Assembly: GCA_029959555.1 (NCBI GenBank) | Contig: JASCPI010000001.1 | Coordinates: 124,001 to 188,000, forward strand | Length of the DNA: 64,000 nt | Direction of reading: 5' to 3' | Origin: Lysobacteraceae bacterium PS02065 | GTDB taxonomy: Bacteria; Pseudomonadota; Gammaproteobacteria; Xanthomonadales; Rhodanobacteraceae | In this document: positions 50,478 to 60,018 of the stretch, one piece after another | Layout: the number at the start of each line of letters is the position of its first letter | Position numbering within the stretch: position 1 is the stretch's first letter | The notes under the pieces: model-generated | What the model saw: only the letters and a program-made list of their open reading frames with translations | What the model was told of the DNA's origin: nothing | Database searches by the model: none | Program-made: the position numbers and the translations under genes

Positions 50478-52001
50478 TCACGCCCGACGCGCGAGCATGC
50501 ACGTCTGCTCATCGATCCCCGCCAGGTCCTGGCGTGACACGAAGTCTTCGAAGCCGTCCGAGAAGATCACGTCGGATGCGGGAGGCGTCTCGAGCGCACC
50601 GATATCGGCCGCTGGGCCGTGGACACGCGGGAAGCCTTCGCCACGCTGGTCGCTGGTCAGGTTCTGCGCGTTGTTGCCGGCGTCGATGGCGGGGCTTCCT
50701 GCGCCGAGCGCATGCGTCCTCGTCGGGCCGCCGTTGTCGGCGAGTGGCTCGAGCAGTGGATCGGAGCTGATCGTCCCAGCAGGCAGCATCAGCGTCGATG
50801 CGCCGACGAGGGCGTTGGCTCCCGTGACGGCCGAGTCCGGCGAACCGCCGAGATCGGCTCCGAACTGCGCACCTCCTCCCGAGTTGCCGAACAGGATCGA
50901 GCTGCCGATGTCGGTCACGCCGCCCCCCTCGGTGACGAGAGACGTGCCTGCAAGAATCACCACGCCGCCGCCCTCGGCACCGAACACGCCGGAGCTGTTC
51001 GCCACGTCGGCCGAGTTGAGCGTGATCGTGCTGTTGGTCAATGCGCCGATCGCGGCGACCGCGATGCCACCACCGTAGCTCGCGTCGTTGCCGCTGATCG
51101 TCGAGTTCGAGATGGTGACGAGTCCGCCGGCCGACACGCCACCGCCGAGGCCGGCGCCGTGGTACGTGTAGCTGCCATAGGTATGGCTGCCGTTCGAGCG
51201 TGCGGTGTTGCCCGAGATCGTGCTGTTGCGGATCGACACATTGCCCTTGGCGTACACGCCGCCACCGAGGCCGTCGTATCGGCTGCTGTCGGCGAGGTTG
51301 CCGCTGATCGTCGAATTGACGATCGTGACATCGCCGTCCGCGAAGACGCCACCGCCGCTCCCGTACTTGCCGGTCGAGATCGAGTTCGTCACGACCGAAT
51401 CGGTGAGTACGATGCTGCCACCGTTGCCGGCCCAGATCGCGCCGCCCGAAGCATTGTGGATGTAGCCGTTGGTCAGCGTAAGGCCGGTGACCGACAGCAC
51501 ACCGTGGCCACCGTATTCGGCGCCGAAGAAGTCGAACACCGAGCCGCCGCCGGCAGCATCGATCATCAGCGATCCCGCACCGGGACCGACGACACCGAGG
51601 TTGTCGACGTTGATGCGGAGGCTGCCCGTCGCTAGCGTGATCGTGCTGCAGGTCAGCGCACCGAGATCGACGACATCACCGTCCACCGCGTTGACGATGA
51701 CGTCGCGCAGTGAGCCCGGGCTGCCGTCGTCCGCGCACGACGTGACCGGGATCGTGCCGGCCGGACGCGGTGGAACGGAGCGGGCTGCGGCCCAGCCTGC
51801 CTCGAGACGCGCCTTTTCGATCCGTCGGAAACCGTCTCCGGTGCGGCGCAGACGTTCGGACAGCGGTGCGCGCTCGCCACGTGTTCCATTCTGGTGGGCG
51901 TGAACCTCGAGACTGGACGTGGCTCCCAGGGTGAACGCGAGCGCGACACAGGCAGCGAGCGGCGTGAGGCGAAGCCCCGCGTTGCGGAATGAATGACCCA
52001 T
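50478..52001 (-). CDS. Right-handed beta-helix (POMP-like) surface protein
   Basis: A 507-residue exported protein. The signal peptide covers about residues 10-30; 'SLRDVIVNAVDGDVVDLGA' at about residue 100 resembles the CSLREA-type entry of extracellular beta-helix proteins; then comes a run of 'ITNSTISGN' and 'GGGV' repeats, each one turn of a parallel beta helix; and a choice-of-anchor-like end 'GSPAIDAGNN'. The tail 'VIFSDGFEDF' is the F-x-DGFE motif seen at the C-terminus of many Lysobacterales surface proteins. The ATG at 52001 gives the signal peptide. Adhesion or surface display is likely. Confidence 0.85.
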   Translation of the reverse strand: MGHSFRNAGLRLTPLAACVALAFTLGATSSLEVHAHQNGTRGERAPLSERLRRTGDGFRRIEKARLEAGWAAARSVPPRPAGTIPVTSCADDGSPGSLRDVIVNAVDGDVVDLGALTCSTITLATGSLRINVDNLGVVGPGAGSLMIDAAGGGSVFDFFGAEYGGHGVLSVTGLTLTNGYIHNASGGAIWAGNGGSIVLTDSVVTNSISTGKYGSGGGVFADGDVTIVNSTISGNLADSSRYDGLGGGVYAKGNVSIRNSTISGNTARSNGSHTYGSYTYHGAGLGGGVSAGGLVTISNSTISGNDASYGGGIAVAAIGALTNSTITLNSADVANSSGVFGAEGGGVVILAGTSLVTEGGGVTDIGSSILFGNSGGGAQFGADLGGSPDSAVTGANALVGASTLMLPAGTISSDPLLEPLADNGGPTRTHALGAGSPAIDAGNNAQNLTSDQRGEGFPRVHGPAADIGALETPPASDVIFSDGFEDFVSRQDLAGIDEQTCMLARRA

Positions 52002-52498
52002 CAGGTTTTCCCCGGGTGATGACGTGCGGGACCGGCGAGCAGCGGTCAGGGAACGGCCCTTCCACGGCCAAGCTCCCCCGGGCGATGCGTCCATGACGCA
52101 TGCATCGTGCTGAACACCGCACGCAGGGTCAACCCGTCTCGTACGGCGACGCGCGCGTCATCCGGGCGCCCGGGCCCGGAGTGCGATGCGCGTGCACGAA
52201 GGATGCATCCCGCACGCGAACCTGCCGAGGGGAGTCACGCGCACATCGCCCAACTCGAGTACGGCATCGCGAGGAACACGCGCACGGAAGCCTGTTGAAC
52301 ATCCACCGCTCCAACGCTTCCTGGACGGCCTGCAGATCGTTCGCGCCTGGCGCGCGCCCGTCGTCGCATCGTGAGGTCGGCGTGATGCAAGCAGCCTGAG
52401 CGTAACGCGCGCAAGGGGACGCCGCGCCTCGCGTGTCCGTTCCGTTTCCGCGCTCCTGGCAGGATGATGCGTCCCTTTCCACGCAACGCCACGACATC
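52002..52498. other. Non-coding region between the surface protein and the LysE gene
   Basis: About 500 bases with no convincing reading frame. It must contain both divergent promoters. An imperfect copy (near 52334) of the sequence next to the tRNA-Lys 5' end is the only repeat seen. Confidence 0.5.
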
Positions 52499-53116
52499 AT
52501 GCCGTACGCCCCTGCCCTCGCCGGCTTCCTCGCCAGTGCCGGCCTCATCATCGCGATCGGTGCGCAGAACGCGTTCGTGCTGCGCCAGGGCCTGCAGCGC
52601 CGGCATGTCGGCCTCGTCGTCGCGACGTGCATGCTCGGCGACATCACGCTGATCCTGTGCGGCATCGCCGGCGTCGGCTCGCTGGTCACGCGCTGGCCGT
52701 GGCTGGTCGATGCGTTGCGCTACGGTGGCGCGGCCTTCCTCGCCGCATACGGCGTACTCGCGGCATGGCGCGCGTGGTGCGGTGCCGGCGGGCTGGCGCC
52801 GGGTGACGACCGCGGTGGCTCGTGGCGCCGCGTGCTGCTCACCTGCCTCGCGTTCACGTTCCTCAATCCGCACGTGTATCTGGACACGGTGCTGCTGCTC
52901 GGCAGCCTCGCCGCGCGCTATCCGGATGAACAACGCTGGATCTTCGCCGCAGGGGCATGCGCGGCGAGCGTCGTGTGGTTCACGGCGCTCGGCTACGGTG
53001 CGCGGGTGCTGCTGCCCGTGTTCCGCAATCCGAACGCGTGGCGCGTGCTCGACGGCGGCATCGCGGTGTTCATGCTTTCGATCGCCGCGCTGCTCGCGTT
53101 CCGTCCGCTGGTCTGA
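52499..53116 (+). CDS. LysE/ArgO-family amino-acid exporter
   Basis: A 205-residue protein with six hydrophobic segments and the family N-terminal motif 'GAQNAFVLRQGL' at about residues 23-34, characteristic of LysE/ArgO. The loop 'FLNPHVYLDTV' after the third or fourth helix is also typical. It exports basic amino acids such as lysine or arginine. The stop is nine bases from the convergent queC stop. No LysG/ArgP regulator gene is adjacent. Confidence 0.9.
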   Translation: MPYAPALAGFLASAGLIIAIGAQNAFVLRQGLQRRHVGLVVATCMLGDITLILCGIAGVGSLVTRWPWLVDALRYGGAAFLAAYGVLAAWRAWCGAGGLAPGDDRGGSWRRVLLTCLAFTFLNPHVYLDTVLLLGSLAARYPDEQRWIFAAGACAASVVWFTALGYGARVLLPVFRNPNAWRVLDGGIAVFMLSIAALLAFRPLV

Positions 53117-53125
53117 GCGGAGCGC

Positions 53126-53791
53126 TCAGCGGTAGCGCGTGGGATCCGTCATGCCGGCTGCCTTGAAACCTTCTGCGCGCAGGCGACAGGCGTCGCAGTG
53201 GCCGCAGGCGCGACCTTCATCGTCGGCCTGGTAGCACGAGACGGTGGTCGAGAAATCGATGCCTAGGCGCTGGCCTTCGCGGGCGATGTCGGCCTTGCTC
53301 ATGCGGATCAGCGGCGCGTGCACGCGCAGGCCCGCCCCTTCGACGCCGCTGCGCGTGGCGAGGTTGGCGAGTCGCTCGAACGCCTCGATGAACTCGGGAC
53401 GGCAGTCCGGATAACCGGAATAGTCGATCGCGTTGACGCCGCAGAAGATGTCGGAGGCACCGAGCACTTCGGCCCAGCCGAGCGCGATCGACAACATGAT
53501 CGTGTTGCGCGCGGGTACGTAGGTGACCGGGATGCCGGCGCCGCCCTGCTCGGGCACGTCGATGTCGGCGGTCAGCGCGGAGCCGCCGATCGAGCGCAGG
53601 TCGACCGACACGGTCTTGTACGCGACGGCGCCGAGCGTGGTCGCGACGCGTGCGGCGGCGGCGAGCTCGGACGAGTGGCGCTGGCCGTAGGCGACGCTGA
53701 GCGCGTGGCAGGTGAAGCCCTGCTCGCGCGCGAGTGCGAGGGTGACGGCGGAATCCATGCCACCGGAAACGAGGACGACGGCGTTCTTCAT
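53126..53791 (-). CDS. queC: 7-cyano-7-deazaguanine synthase QueC
   Basis: A 221-residue enzyme with the PP-loop '[13 protein letters not shown]' (residues 8-20) and four zinc-binding cysteines in 'SCYQ' and 'ACGHCDACR' near the C-terminus. It converts 7-carboxy-7-deazaguanine to preQ0 for queuosine in tRNA. It lies 81 bases downstream of queE, so the two act in the same pathway and operon. Confidence 0.96.
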   Translation of the reverse strand: MKNAVVLVSGGMDSAVTLALAREQGFTCHALSVAYGQRHSSELAAAARVATTLGAVAYKTVSVDLRSIGGSALTADIDVPEQGGAGIPVTYVPARNTIMLSIALGWAEVLGASDIFCGVNAIDYSGYPDCRPEFIEAFERLANLATRSGVEGAGLRVHAPLIRMSKADIAREGQRLGIDFSTTVSCYQADDEGRACGHCDACRLRAEGFKAAGMTDPTRYR

Positions 53792-53872
53792 CGGGACATC
53801 GGGCTCTGCATGAAAACGGAAGGGAACCGCGGCACTCGACGCATCGAGCGCGTCACGGATACCCGTAAAAGG

Positions 53873-54601
53873 TCAGACGCCGGGGCGGTCGCCCCACAGC
53901 AGCTTGTGCAGCTGCAACTGGAAGCGTACCGGCAAACGGTCGACGACGATCCATTCGGCGAGATCGCGCGGCGCGAGCGTGCCCTGCACCGGCGAGAACA
54001 GCACCTGGCAGCGCGCGTCGATCGCATGCGCGCGCACGGCTTCGACGGACCATTCATAGTCCGCGCGATCGGCGATCACGAACTTGACCTGGTCGTGCAC
54101 ACGCAGGTGGTCGAGGTTGCTCCACAGGTTGCGCGAGGCCTCGCCCGAACCGGGAGGCTTGAGGTCCACGACGCGGCGCACGCGCGGATCGACCGCAGCG
54201 ACATCGAGCGCGCCCGACGTCTCGAGCGAGACTTCGTAGCCGGCATCGCAGAGGCGGCGCAGCAGCACGAGGCAACGCTTCTGCGCGAGCGGCTCGCCGC
54301 CCGTCACGCAGACGTGGCGCGCGCCGTGCGAGGCGACCTCTTCGAGAATCGCGTCGATGTCGCGCCATTCACCACCGTGGAACGAGTACGTCGTGTCGCA
54401 CCACGTACAGCGCAGCGGGCAACCCGTGAGGCGCACGAACACGGTGCGCCAGCCGAGGCTGTCGGATTCGCCCTGCAGCGAGTGGAAGATCTCGGTGATG
54501 CGGAGACGCCCGTCGGCCGGCGTGGCCTCGGGCGATGCGACGGGAACCGCGGCCACGACGCTCCGGCGCCGCTCAGCGCCGGTTTTCGAGCCTGAGCGCA
54601 C
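53873..54601 (-). CDS. queE: 7-carboxy-7-deazaguanine synthase QueE
   Basis: A 242-residue radical SAM enzyme with the cluster motif CPLRCTWC (variant C-x3-C-x2-C) and the typical 'IFHSLQGES' N-terminal motif plus 'VTGGEPLAQ'. It makes CDG from CPH4. The start at 54601 (GTG) overlaps the cpoB end by 29 bases; a GTG at 54556 is an alternative. It is the last-but-one gene of the tol-pal-cpoB-queE-queC run, an order seen in Lysobacterales. Confidence 0.94.
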   Translation of the reverse strand: MRSGSKTGAERRRSVVAAVPVASPEATPADGRLRITEIFHSLQGESDSLGWRTVFVRLTGCPLRCTWCDTTYSFHGGEWRDIDAILEEVASHGARHVCVTGGEPLAQKRCLVLLRRLCDAGYEVSLETSGALDVAAVDPRVRRVVDLKPPGSGEASRNLWSNLDHLRVHDQVKFVIADRADYEWSVEAVRAHAIDARCQVLFSPVQGTLAPRDLAEWIVVDRLPVRFQLQLHKLLWGDRPGV

Positions 54602-55490
54602 GCAGGCGGGCCTGCGCGAGACGCGCGACCTGCGTGTCGGGGTATTGCGTGGTGACGTCGGTCAGCGACTTCTCGGCCGATTCCCACTGCTTGAGCTCGT
54701 ACTGGCAGTAACCCGTCTTGAGCAGCGCGTCGGGCGCCTTCTGGCTCGTCGGGAAACGCGTCAGCAACGTGTTGAACGTCTCGAGCGCGATGCGGTAATT
54801 CTGGGTCACGTAATACGACTCGCCGAGCCAGTAATACGCATTGCCCGTAAGCGCGCTGTTCGGATACTGGTCGATGAAGCCCTGGAAGCGGCGTGCCGAT
54901 TCCGAATAGCGACCGTCCTTGAGCGCGGCGAAGGCTTCGTCGTAGGTGCGCTGCTCGGCGGCCGGATCGGCCGTCGTCGTCGACACCGACTCGGTCGGCG
55001 CGACCGGCGGCGGCAGCGCCGACGCGGAACCACCACCGGAGGACGGCGTCAGTGCGGCATCATCGGACGTGAGATTGCCGGTGTCCGACGAGGTCGGCGA
55101 ACCGAGCTGGATGTCCTCGATCGGCGCAGGCGCATTGCCCTGCGGCGGAAGCGAGGCACCTGCCGCGGCGGCACCGCCCGAAAGGCGCGAGAGGCGCGAA
55201 TCGAGGTCGAGATACTGGTCCTTGCCGCGACGCTCGAGTTCGCCAAGCTTGTGCTTGAGCTCCTCGACCTGCCCCTGCAGTTCCTGGATCGTCGACTGCA
55301 GCGCCTGGACCTGGTTGACCTGGTCGACGCTGTTCTGGCCCTGGCCACGACCGCTGGACTGGTCCTCGAGGCGCTGCACGCGTTCGGCCAGGCTCAGGCG
55401 CTGCTGCGCGAGAGCCGGAGACACGAAAGCGACGGCGGTCGCGAGGACCGCCGTCACCTGCAGCGCGAGCTTGGCTGCGCGCGGGTACAT
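54573..55490 (-). CDS. cpoB: Cell division coordinator CpoB (YbgF)
   Basis: A 305-residue periplasmic protein with a signal peptide (about 8-28, ending A-L-A), a coiled-coil 'LAERVQRLE' and 'LQSTIQELQGQVEELKHKL' trimerisation segment, a Ser/Thr/Pro-rich linker and three TPR repeats in the last 120 residues (e.g. 'GNAYYWLGESYYVTQNY'). CpoB links Tol-Pal to peptidoglycan synthase activity at division. The ATG at 55490 overlaps the pal stop (TGATG). Confidence 0.93.
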   Translation of the reverse strand: MYPRAAKLALQVTAVLATAVAFVSPALAQQRLSLAERVQRLEDQSSGRGQGQNSVDQVNQVQALQSTIQELQGQVEELKHKLGELERRGKDQYLDLDSRLSRLSGGAAAAGASLPPQGNAPAPIEDIQLGSPTSSDTGNLTSDDAALTPSSGGGSASALPPPVAPTESVSTTTADPAAEQRTYDEAFAALKDGRYSESARRFQGFIDQYPNSALTGNAYYWLGESYYVTQNYRIALETFNTLLTRFPTSQKAPDALLKTGYCQYELKQWESAEKSLTDVTTQYPDTQVARLAQARLRALRLENRR

Positions 55491-56002
55491 CAGTTGGCCG
55501 TGTAGACGATCTCGACGCGGCGGTTCTTCGACCACGCCGACTCGTCGTGGCCGCGATCGACCGGACGCTCTTCACCGTAGCTGACGACGTTGAGCTGGCT
55601 CGACGACGCACCGGCGCCACCCAGCGCGCTCGAAACGGCGTTGCCGCGGCGCTCGCCGAGGCCGAGGTTGTACTCGCGCGTGCCGCGCTCGTCGGCGTGG
55701 CCTTCCAGCGTCACGCGGGCTTCCGGGAACTGGCGCAGGTACTCGGCATGGCACGAGATCTGGGCCTGGAACTCGCCCTTGATCTCGGTGCGGTCGAGAT
55801 CGAAGTAGACGACGCGCTGACGCAGGCAGGCGTCGGTGTCGAGGTCGCCCTTCTGGTAGCGGCCGGTCGACGGAGCCGAGTCGGTCGTGGCGGTCGAGGT
55901 CGGCGTGCTCGGGGTGGGATCCGGCTGCACGACCTTCTTCTTGCACGCGGCGACGCCGGCGACGAGCATGACGGCAGCGAGGATACGGACGGTGTTGTTC
56001 AT
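55490..56002 (-). CDS. pal: Peptidoglycan-associated lipoprotein Pal
   Basis: A 170-residue lipoprotein. The lipobox V-A-A-C lies at about residues 17-20, and the OmpA-like domain has 'VVYFDLDRTEIKGEF' and 'RVTLEGHADERGTREYNLGL', with peptidoglycan-binding residues in the latter. It anchors the outer membrane to peptidoglycan and binds TolB. The ATG at 56002 is chosen by the signal peptide; an upstream in-frame Met lacks support. Confidence 0.96.
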   Translation of the reverse strand: MNNTVRILAAVMLVAGVAACKKKVVQPDPTPSTPTSTATTDSAPSTGRYQKGDLDTDACLRQRVVYFDLDRTEIKGEFQAQISCHAEYLRQFPEARVTLEGHADERGTREYNLGLGERRGNAVSSALGGAGASSSQLNVVSYGEERPVDRGHDESAWSKNRRVEIVYTAN

Positions 56003-56098
56003 TGGTGTTCCCCTCAAATCGGTTGGCAAGGTGGCGGTGGTTTCAAAACGACAGCAGCAAAGTACCTACACAGCCGGTTGTCCGGCTTTCATTATGAA

Positions 56099-57412
56099 TC
56101 AACGCTGGCGGAACGGGCCCCAGGCGGGCTCGCGTACATCGCCTTCGGCGAGTACGAGTCGCTGGCGCACGCGGCCATCGGCCGACACCACGTAGAGCAC
56201 GCCCCGCGGCCCCTCCGTCGCGGCGTAAAGCACCATGCTCCCGTTCGGCGCGAAACTCGGCGATTCGTCGACGTTGCCGGTCGAGATCTCGCTGTAACCG
56301 TTCGTGGCCCGATCCAAAACCGAAATACGATACACGTTTCCATTGCCCTGCGCCATGGCGATCTTCTTGCCGTCGCAACAAATGGATGCTCGCGCATTGT
56401 ACTGTCCCTGGAAGGTGAGGCGCGTCGCCTCGCCGCCGCCGGACGACATGCTGTAAAGCTGCGGTTTACCCGAGCGGTCCGAGGTGAAGATGATCGAGCG
56501 GCCGTCGGCGGCCCACACGGCCTCGACGTCGATCGCGTAATGCGTGGTGAGCTTGGTCTTGCGCTTGGAGGCGAGGTCGAGCACGTAGATCTCGGGATTG
56601 CCGCTCTCCGACAGCGTGAGCGCGAGGCGCGTGCCGTCCGGCGAGAACGCCGGGCCGCCGTTGATGCCGCGGCTCGAGGACACGAGCTCGCGCGAGCCGG
56701 TCGAGAGATCCTGGATGTAGATCGCCGAGTTGCCGCGCTCGAACGACACGTAGGCGAGGCGGCGACCATCCGGCGACCACGCCGGCGACAGCAGCGGCTC
56801 GCGCGAACGCACGACGGTCTGCGGATTGAAGCCGTCCGAGTCGGCGACCATGAGGGCGTAGTTGGTGTTCTGGCCCAGCCCGGTCGAGGTCACGTAGGCG
56901 ATGCGCGTCCAGAACGCGCCGCGCTCGCCGAGGATCTTCTCGTAGACGAGGTCGGCGATCTGGTGGGCGACACCGCGCAGGTCGCTGCGCTGACCGCTGA
57001 TGGAAAGACCCAGGATGCGCGACTGGCGCGCGACGTCGAACAGTTCGAACTCGACGCGCAAGGCGCCCTCGCTCGCGTCGGCGATGCGCCCGACGACGAG
57101 GTAGTCCTGCTTGAGCATGCGCCACGTCGCGAACTTGACGTCGCCTTCGCGCGTCGGGAATTCGATGATGTCCTGCTTCGCCAAGGTAAAGAATTTGCCC
57201 GATCGCGCCAGATCGGCGGACACGACGGCACCGACATCGGTATCGGGCGGAAGACCCGCTCCCTCGAACCCGAACGGTACGACGGCGATCGGCTGCGCCG
57301 CGCTGTTGCCCTTGGGAATCTCGATGGTCAGGCCACCTTGAGCCATGGCGAGCGGGCCGGCCACAAGCAGGAACAGCGCGAGGCAGGCACGCAAGGTGTG
57401 TCGGTTGATCAT
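56099..57412 (-). CDS. tolB: Tol-Pal system protein TolB
   Basis: A 437-residue periplasmic protein. The signal peptide ends A-M-A near residue 24, the N-terminal domain begins 'LTIEIPKG', and the C-terminal six-bladed beta propeller shows repeats such as 'LSPAWSPDGRRLAYVSFE' and 'GPAFSPDGTRLAL'. It shuttles between TolA and Pal. It lies between tolA and pal in the conserved order. Confidence 0.96.
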   Translation of the reverse strand: MINRHTLRACLALFLLVAGPLAMAQGGLTIEIPKGNSAAQPIAVVPFGFEGAGLPPDTDVGAVVSADLARSGKFFTLAKQDIIEFPTREGDVKFATWRMLKQDYLVVGRIADASEGALRVEFELFDVARQSRILGLSISGQRSDLRGVAHQIADLVYEKILGERGAFWTRIAYVTSTGLGQNTNYALMVADSDGFNPQTVVRSREPLLSPAWSPDGRRLAYVSFERGNSAIYIQDLSTGSRELVSSSRGINGGPAFSPDGTRLALTLSESGNPEIYVLDLASKRKTKLTTHYAIDVEAVWAADGRSIIFTSDRSGKPQLYSMSSGGGEATRLTFQGQYNARASICCDGKKIAMAQGNGNVYRISVLDRATNGYSEISTGNVDESPSFAPNGSMVLYAATEGPRGVLYVVSADGRVRQRLVLAEGDVREPAWGPFRQR

Positions 57413-57426
57413 GGGTGGTCGGTCCT

Positions 57427-58359
57427 CTACCCGTCGTATCGGAAAATGAAGGTGATGTCGCGCTCGAACACGTCCTTGTAGCCTTCGTAGGGAAGCGGCG
57501 CCGCGCGCATGACGGCCTGCTCGATCGAGTTGCGTGTGGCACCGTCGGCGTTGCACGGTGAAGCCACGCTGACCGAAAGCACGTCGCCGCCCGGAATCTG
57601 CACGATGCGCAATGCGCAGCGAAGGCCCATCTGCGTCGATTCGGGACGGTTCCATGCACGCACCACGGCGGCCTGAAGCGCAGCGGAGTAACGTGCGCGC
57701 AGGTCGTCGTCCTGGCCGTTCGCGCCGGTCTGTGCCTCTTTCGCTTCCTGCTCGGCCTGCTGCGCAAGCTTGTCCTGCTCGGCCTTCTGCCTGTCGGCGG
57801 CGGCCTGGCGGTCCTGCAGCTGCGCGAGCTTTTCCTTCTCGAGCTGCGTCTTCCTCGCGGCGTCCGCGCGCTTCTTGCGGATCTCCTCGAGTTCCTTCTG
57901 GCGCGCGGCTTCCTGCTTCTCCTGCTCGAGCTCGATCTGGCGCTGGCGCTGCTTGGCTTCCTGTTCCTTCTTCTGCTGCTCGGCCTTCTCGGCGGCGAGC
58001 GCAGCGACGCGCTCCTGATCGACCGTGTCCTGCTTCGGTGGCGGAGGCGGCGGTTCGGGCGGCTTGGGCGTCGGCTTCGGCGCGGGCGGTTCCGGCGTCG
58101 GCGGCGGCGCGACGGGTTCGGCCGGTGTCGGCGGCTCGGGTTTCGATTGGGGTTTCGGCGGTGCCGGCTTCGCACGCGTCGCCGACGGTTTCGGCGCTGC
58201 GGTCGGACCGACCAGCGTCGCCTCGATGATCGGACCGGGCATGACGACCGGACGCGTCTCGCGCGTCCAGAACACGCCGATCAGCGCCGCGAGCACGATC
58301 AGCGCGTGCAGCAGCAGCGAGAAGAGCAGCGCGCGGGCCTTGTCGGAAGTACTCTCCAT
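57427..58359 (-). CDS. tolA: Tol-Pal system protein TolA
   Basis: A 310-residue protein with one membrane helix (about 11-30), a Pro-rich stretch (about 50-110), a long charged Lys/Glu/Gln/Ala helix (about 112-215) and a C-terminal globular domain with 'RYSAALQAAVVRAWNRPES', the usual TolA/TonB-like fold. It spans the periplasm and couples the proton-driven TolQR motor to TolB-Pal. Shorter than the E. coli protein but normal for the order. Confidence 0.94.
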   Translation of the reverse strand: MESTSDKARALLFSLLLHALIVLAALIGVFWTRETRPVVMPGPIIEATLVGPTAAPKPSATRAKPAPPKPQSKPEPPTPAEPVAPPPTPEPPAPKPTPKPPEPPPPPPKQDTVDQERVAALAAEKAEQQKKEQEAKQRQRQIELEQEKQEAARQKELEEIRKKRADAARKTQLEKEKLAQLQDRQAAADRQKAEQDKLAQQAEQEAKEAQTGANGQDDDLRARYSAALQAAVVRAWNRPESTQMGLRCALRIVQIPGGDVLSVSVASPCNADGATRNSIEQAVMRAAPLPYEGYKDVFERDITFIFRYDG

Positions 58360-58369
58360 CGCGCGTCGG

Positions 58370-58816
<447 letters not shown>

Positions 58817-58912
58817 CAGGAGGCTCCGGCCACGCGCGTGGCCTGCACGGTCATCGTCAACGCCGTGGCGCGGCGCGCGGGGTTGCGCGCATGCACCGCG
58901 GCACCGCCGGCA

Positions 58913-59593
58913 TCAGTCGTCGGCATGGGTCTGGCGCTGCAGGATCGACGAGAACTCCTCGAGGAAGGTCTCGTAGCGCAGGCTGACGCGCTCGACACGG
59001 TTGGCGTAGCGGTTGTACGCCCACACCGCGGGGATCGCCGCGAACAGGCCCATCGCGGTCGCGATGAGCGCCTCGGTGATGCCCGGCGCGACCATCGCGA
59101 TGGTCGCTTCCTTGACGTTGGCGAGGCCCTGGAACGCGATCATGATGCCCCACACCGTGCCGAACAGGCCGACGTAGGGGCTGATCGAACCGACGTTGGC
59201 GAGGAACTCGAGGTTCTGCTCGAGGCGCTCGACCTCGCGCGACTGCGACACGCGCATCGCGCGCTGCGCGCCCTCGAGCAGCGTGCGCGAATCGACGCCG
59301 CGGCGCTGGCGCTGGCGCGCGAACTCGCGGAAGCCCGATTCGAAGATCGCCTCGATGCCGGTCACGCGCTCGCCGCTCGCGTTGACCTCCTTGAACAGCG
59401 CAGCGAGGTCGGCGCCGGACCAGAAGCGCTCCTCGAACTCGTTGGCGGTGCGGTTGGCCGCGTCGAGCATCGCCTTCTTGCGGAAGATGATGAACCACGA
59501 GGCGATCGAGAAGCCGATCAGGATGAGCATGACGATCTTGACGGGCAGGCTCGCGCCCCACATCAAGGCAAGCACGTTGAGGTCGTGGTTCAT
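58913..59593 (-). CDS. tolQ: Tol-Pal system protein TolQ (ExbB family)
   Basis: A 226-residue membrane protein with helices at about 17-35, 135-157 and 170-192, and the family motifs 'FLANVGSISPYVGLFGTVWG' and 'APGITEALIATAMGLFAAIP'. With TolR it makes the proton channel that drives TolA. It overlaps ybgC by four bases and is separated from tolR by a 96-base gap, wider than in most operons. Confidence 0.96.
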   Translation of the reverse strand: MNHDLNVLALMWGASLPVKIVMLILIGFSIASWFIIFRKKAMLDAANRTANEFEERFWSGADLAALFKEVNASGERVTGIEAIFESGFREFARQRQRRGVDSRTLLEGAQRAMRVSQSREVERLEQNLEFLANVGSISPYVGLFGTVWGIMIAFQGLANVKEATIAMVAPGITEALIATAMGLFAAIPAVWAYNRYANRVERVSLRYETFLEEFSSILQRQTHADD

Positions 59594-60018
59594 GTTTTCG
59601 CTATCTCGACCAGAAGGTTGTCGGGGATGGGTCGCGGGCGCCAGCGCTCCGCGTCGAGGCAGGCGATGCGCACGCGCGCATCGACGAGGGAAGACGGATC
59701 ACCCGGTCGCAGCAGCCGCTGCACGATGCCGAAGCTCGCGCCGCGCGCCTCCTCGACGGCGACGGTCGCCTCGAGCAGGTCGTCCAGCCGCGCCGGACGG
59801 TTGAAACGCATGTCCACACGATGGACGACGAAGACGATGCCGAGTTCCTCGCGCAACGCCTGCTGCCCGAATCCGCGCGCACGCAGCCATTCGCTGCGCG
59901 CACGCTCGAAGAACCGAAGATAGCCGGCGTGGTAGACCACGCCACCGGCATCGGTGTCTTCCCAGTAGACGCGCACGGGCCACGAGAATGCCGGAGCGAT
60001 CGTGAACGGTTCATTCAT
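59590..60018 (-). CDS. ybgC: Acyl-CoA thioesterase YbgC (tol-pal associated)
   Basis: A 142-residue hotdog-fold thioesterase with the active-site motif '[20 protein letters not shown]'; the Asp after E-D-T is catalytic. It hydrolyses acyl-CoA or acyl-ACP and is conserved with the tol-pal operon. The ATG at 60018 overlaps the ruvB end by eight bases. Its stop overlaps tolQ. Confidence 0.94.
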   Translation of the reverse strand: MNEPFTIAPAFSWPVRVYWEDTDAGGVVYHAGYLRFFERARSEWLRARGFGQQALREELGIVFVVHRVDMRFNRPARLDDLLEATVAVEEARGASFGIVQRLLRPGDPSSLVDARVRIACLDAERWRPRPIPDNLLVEIAKT

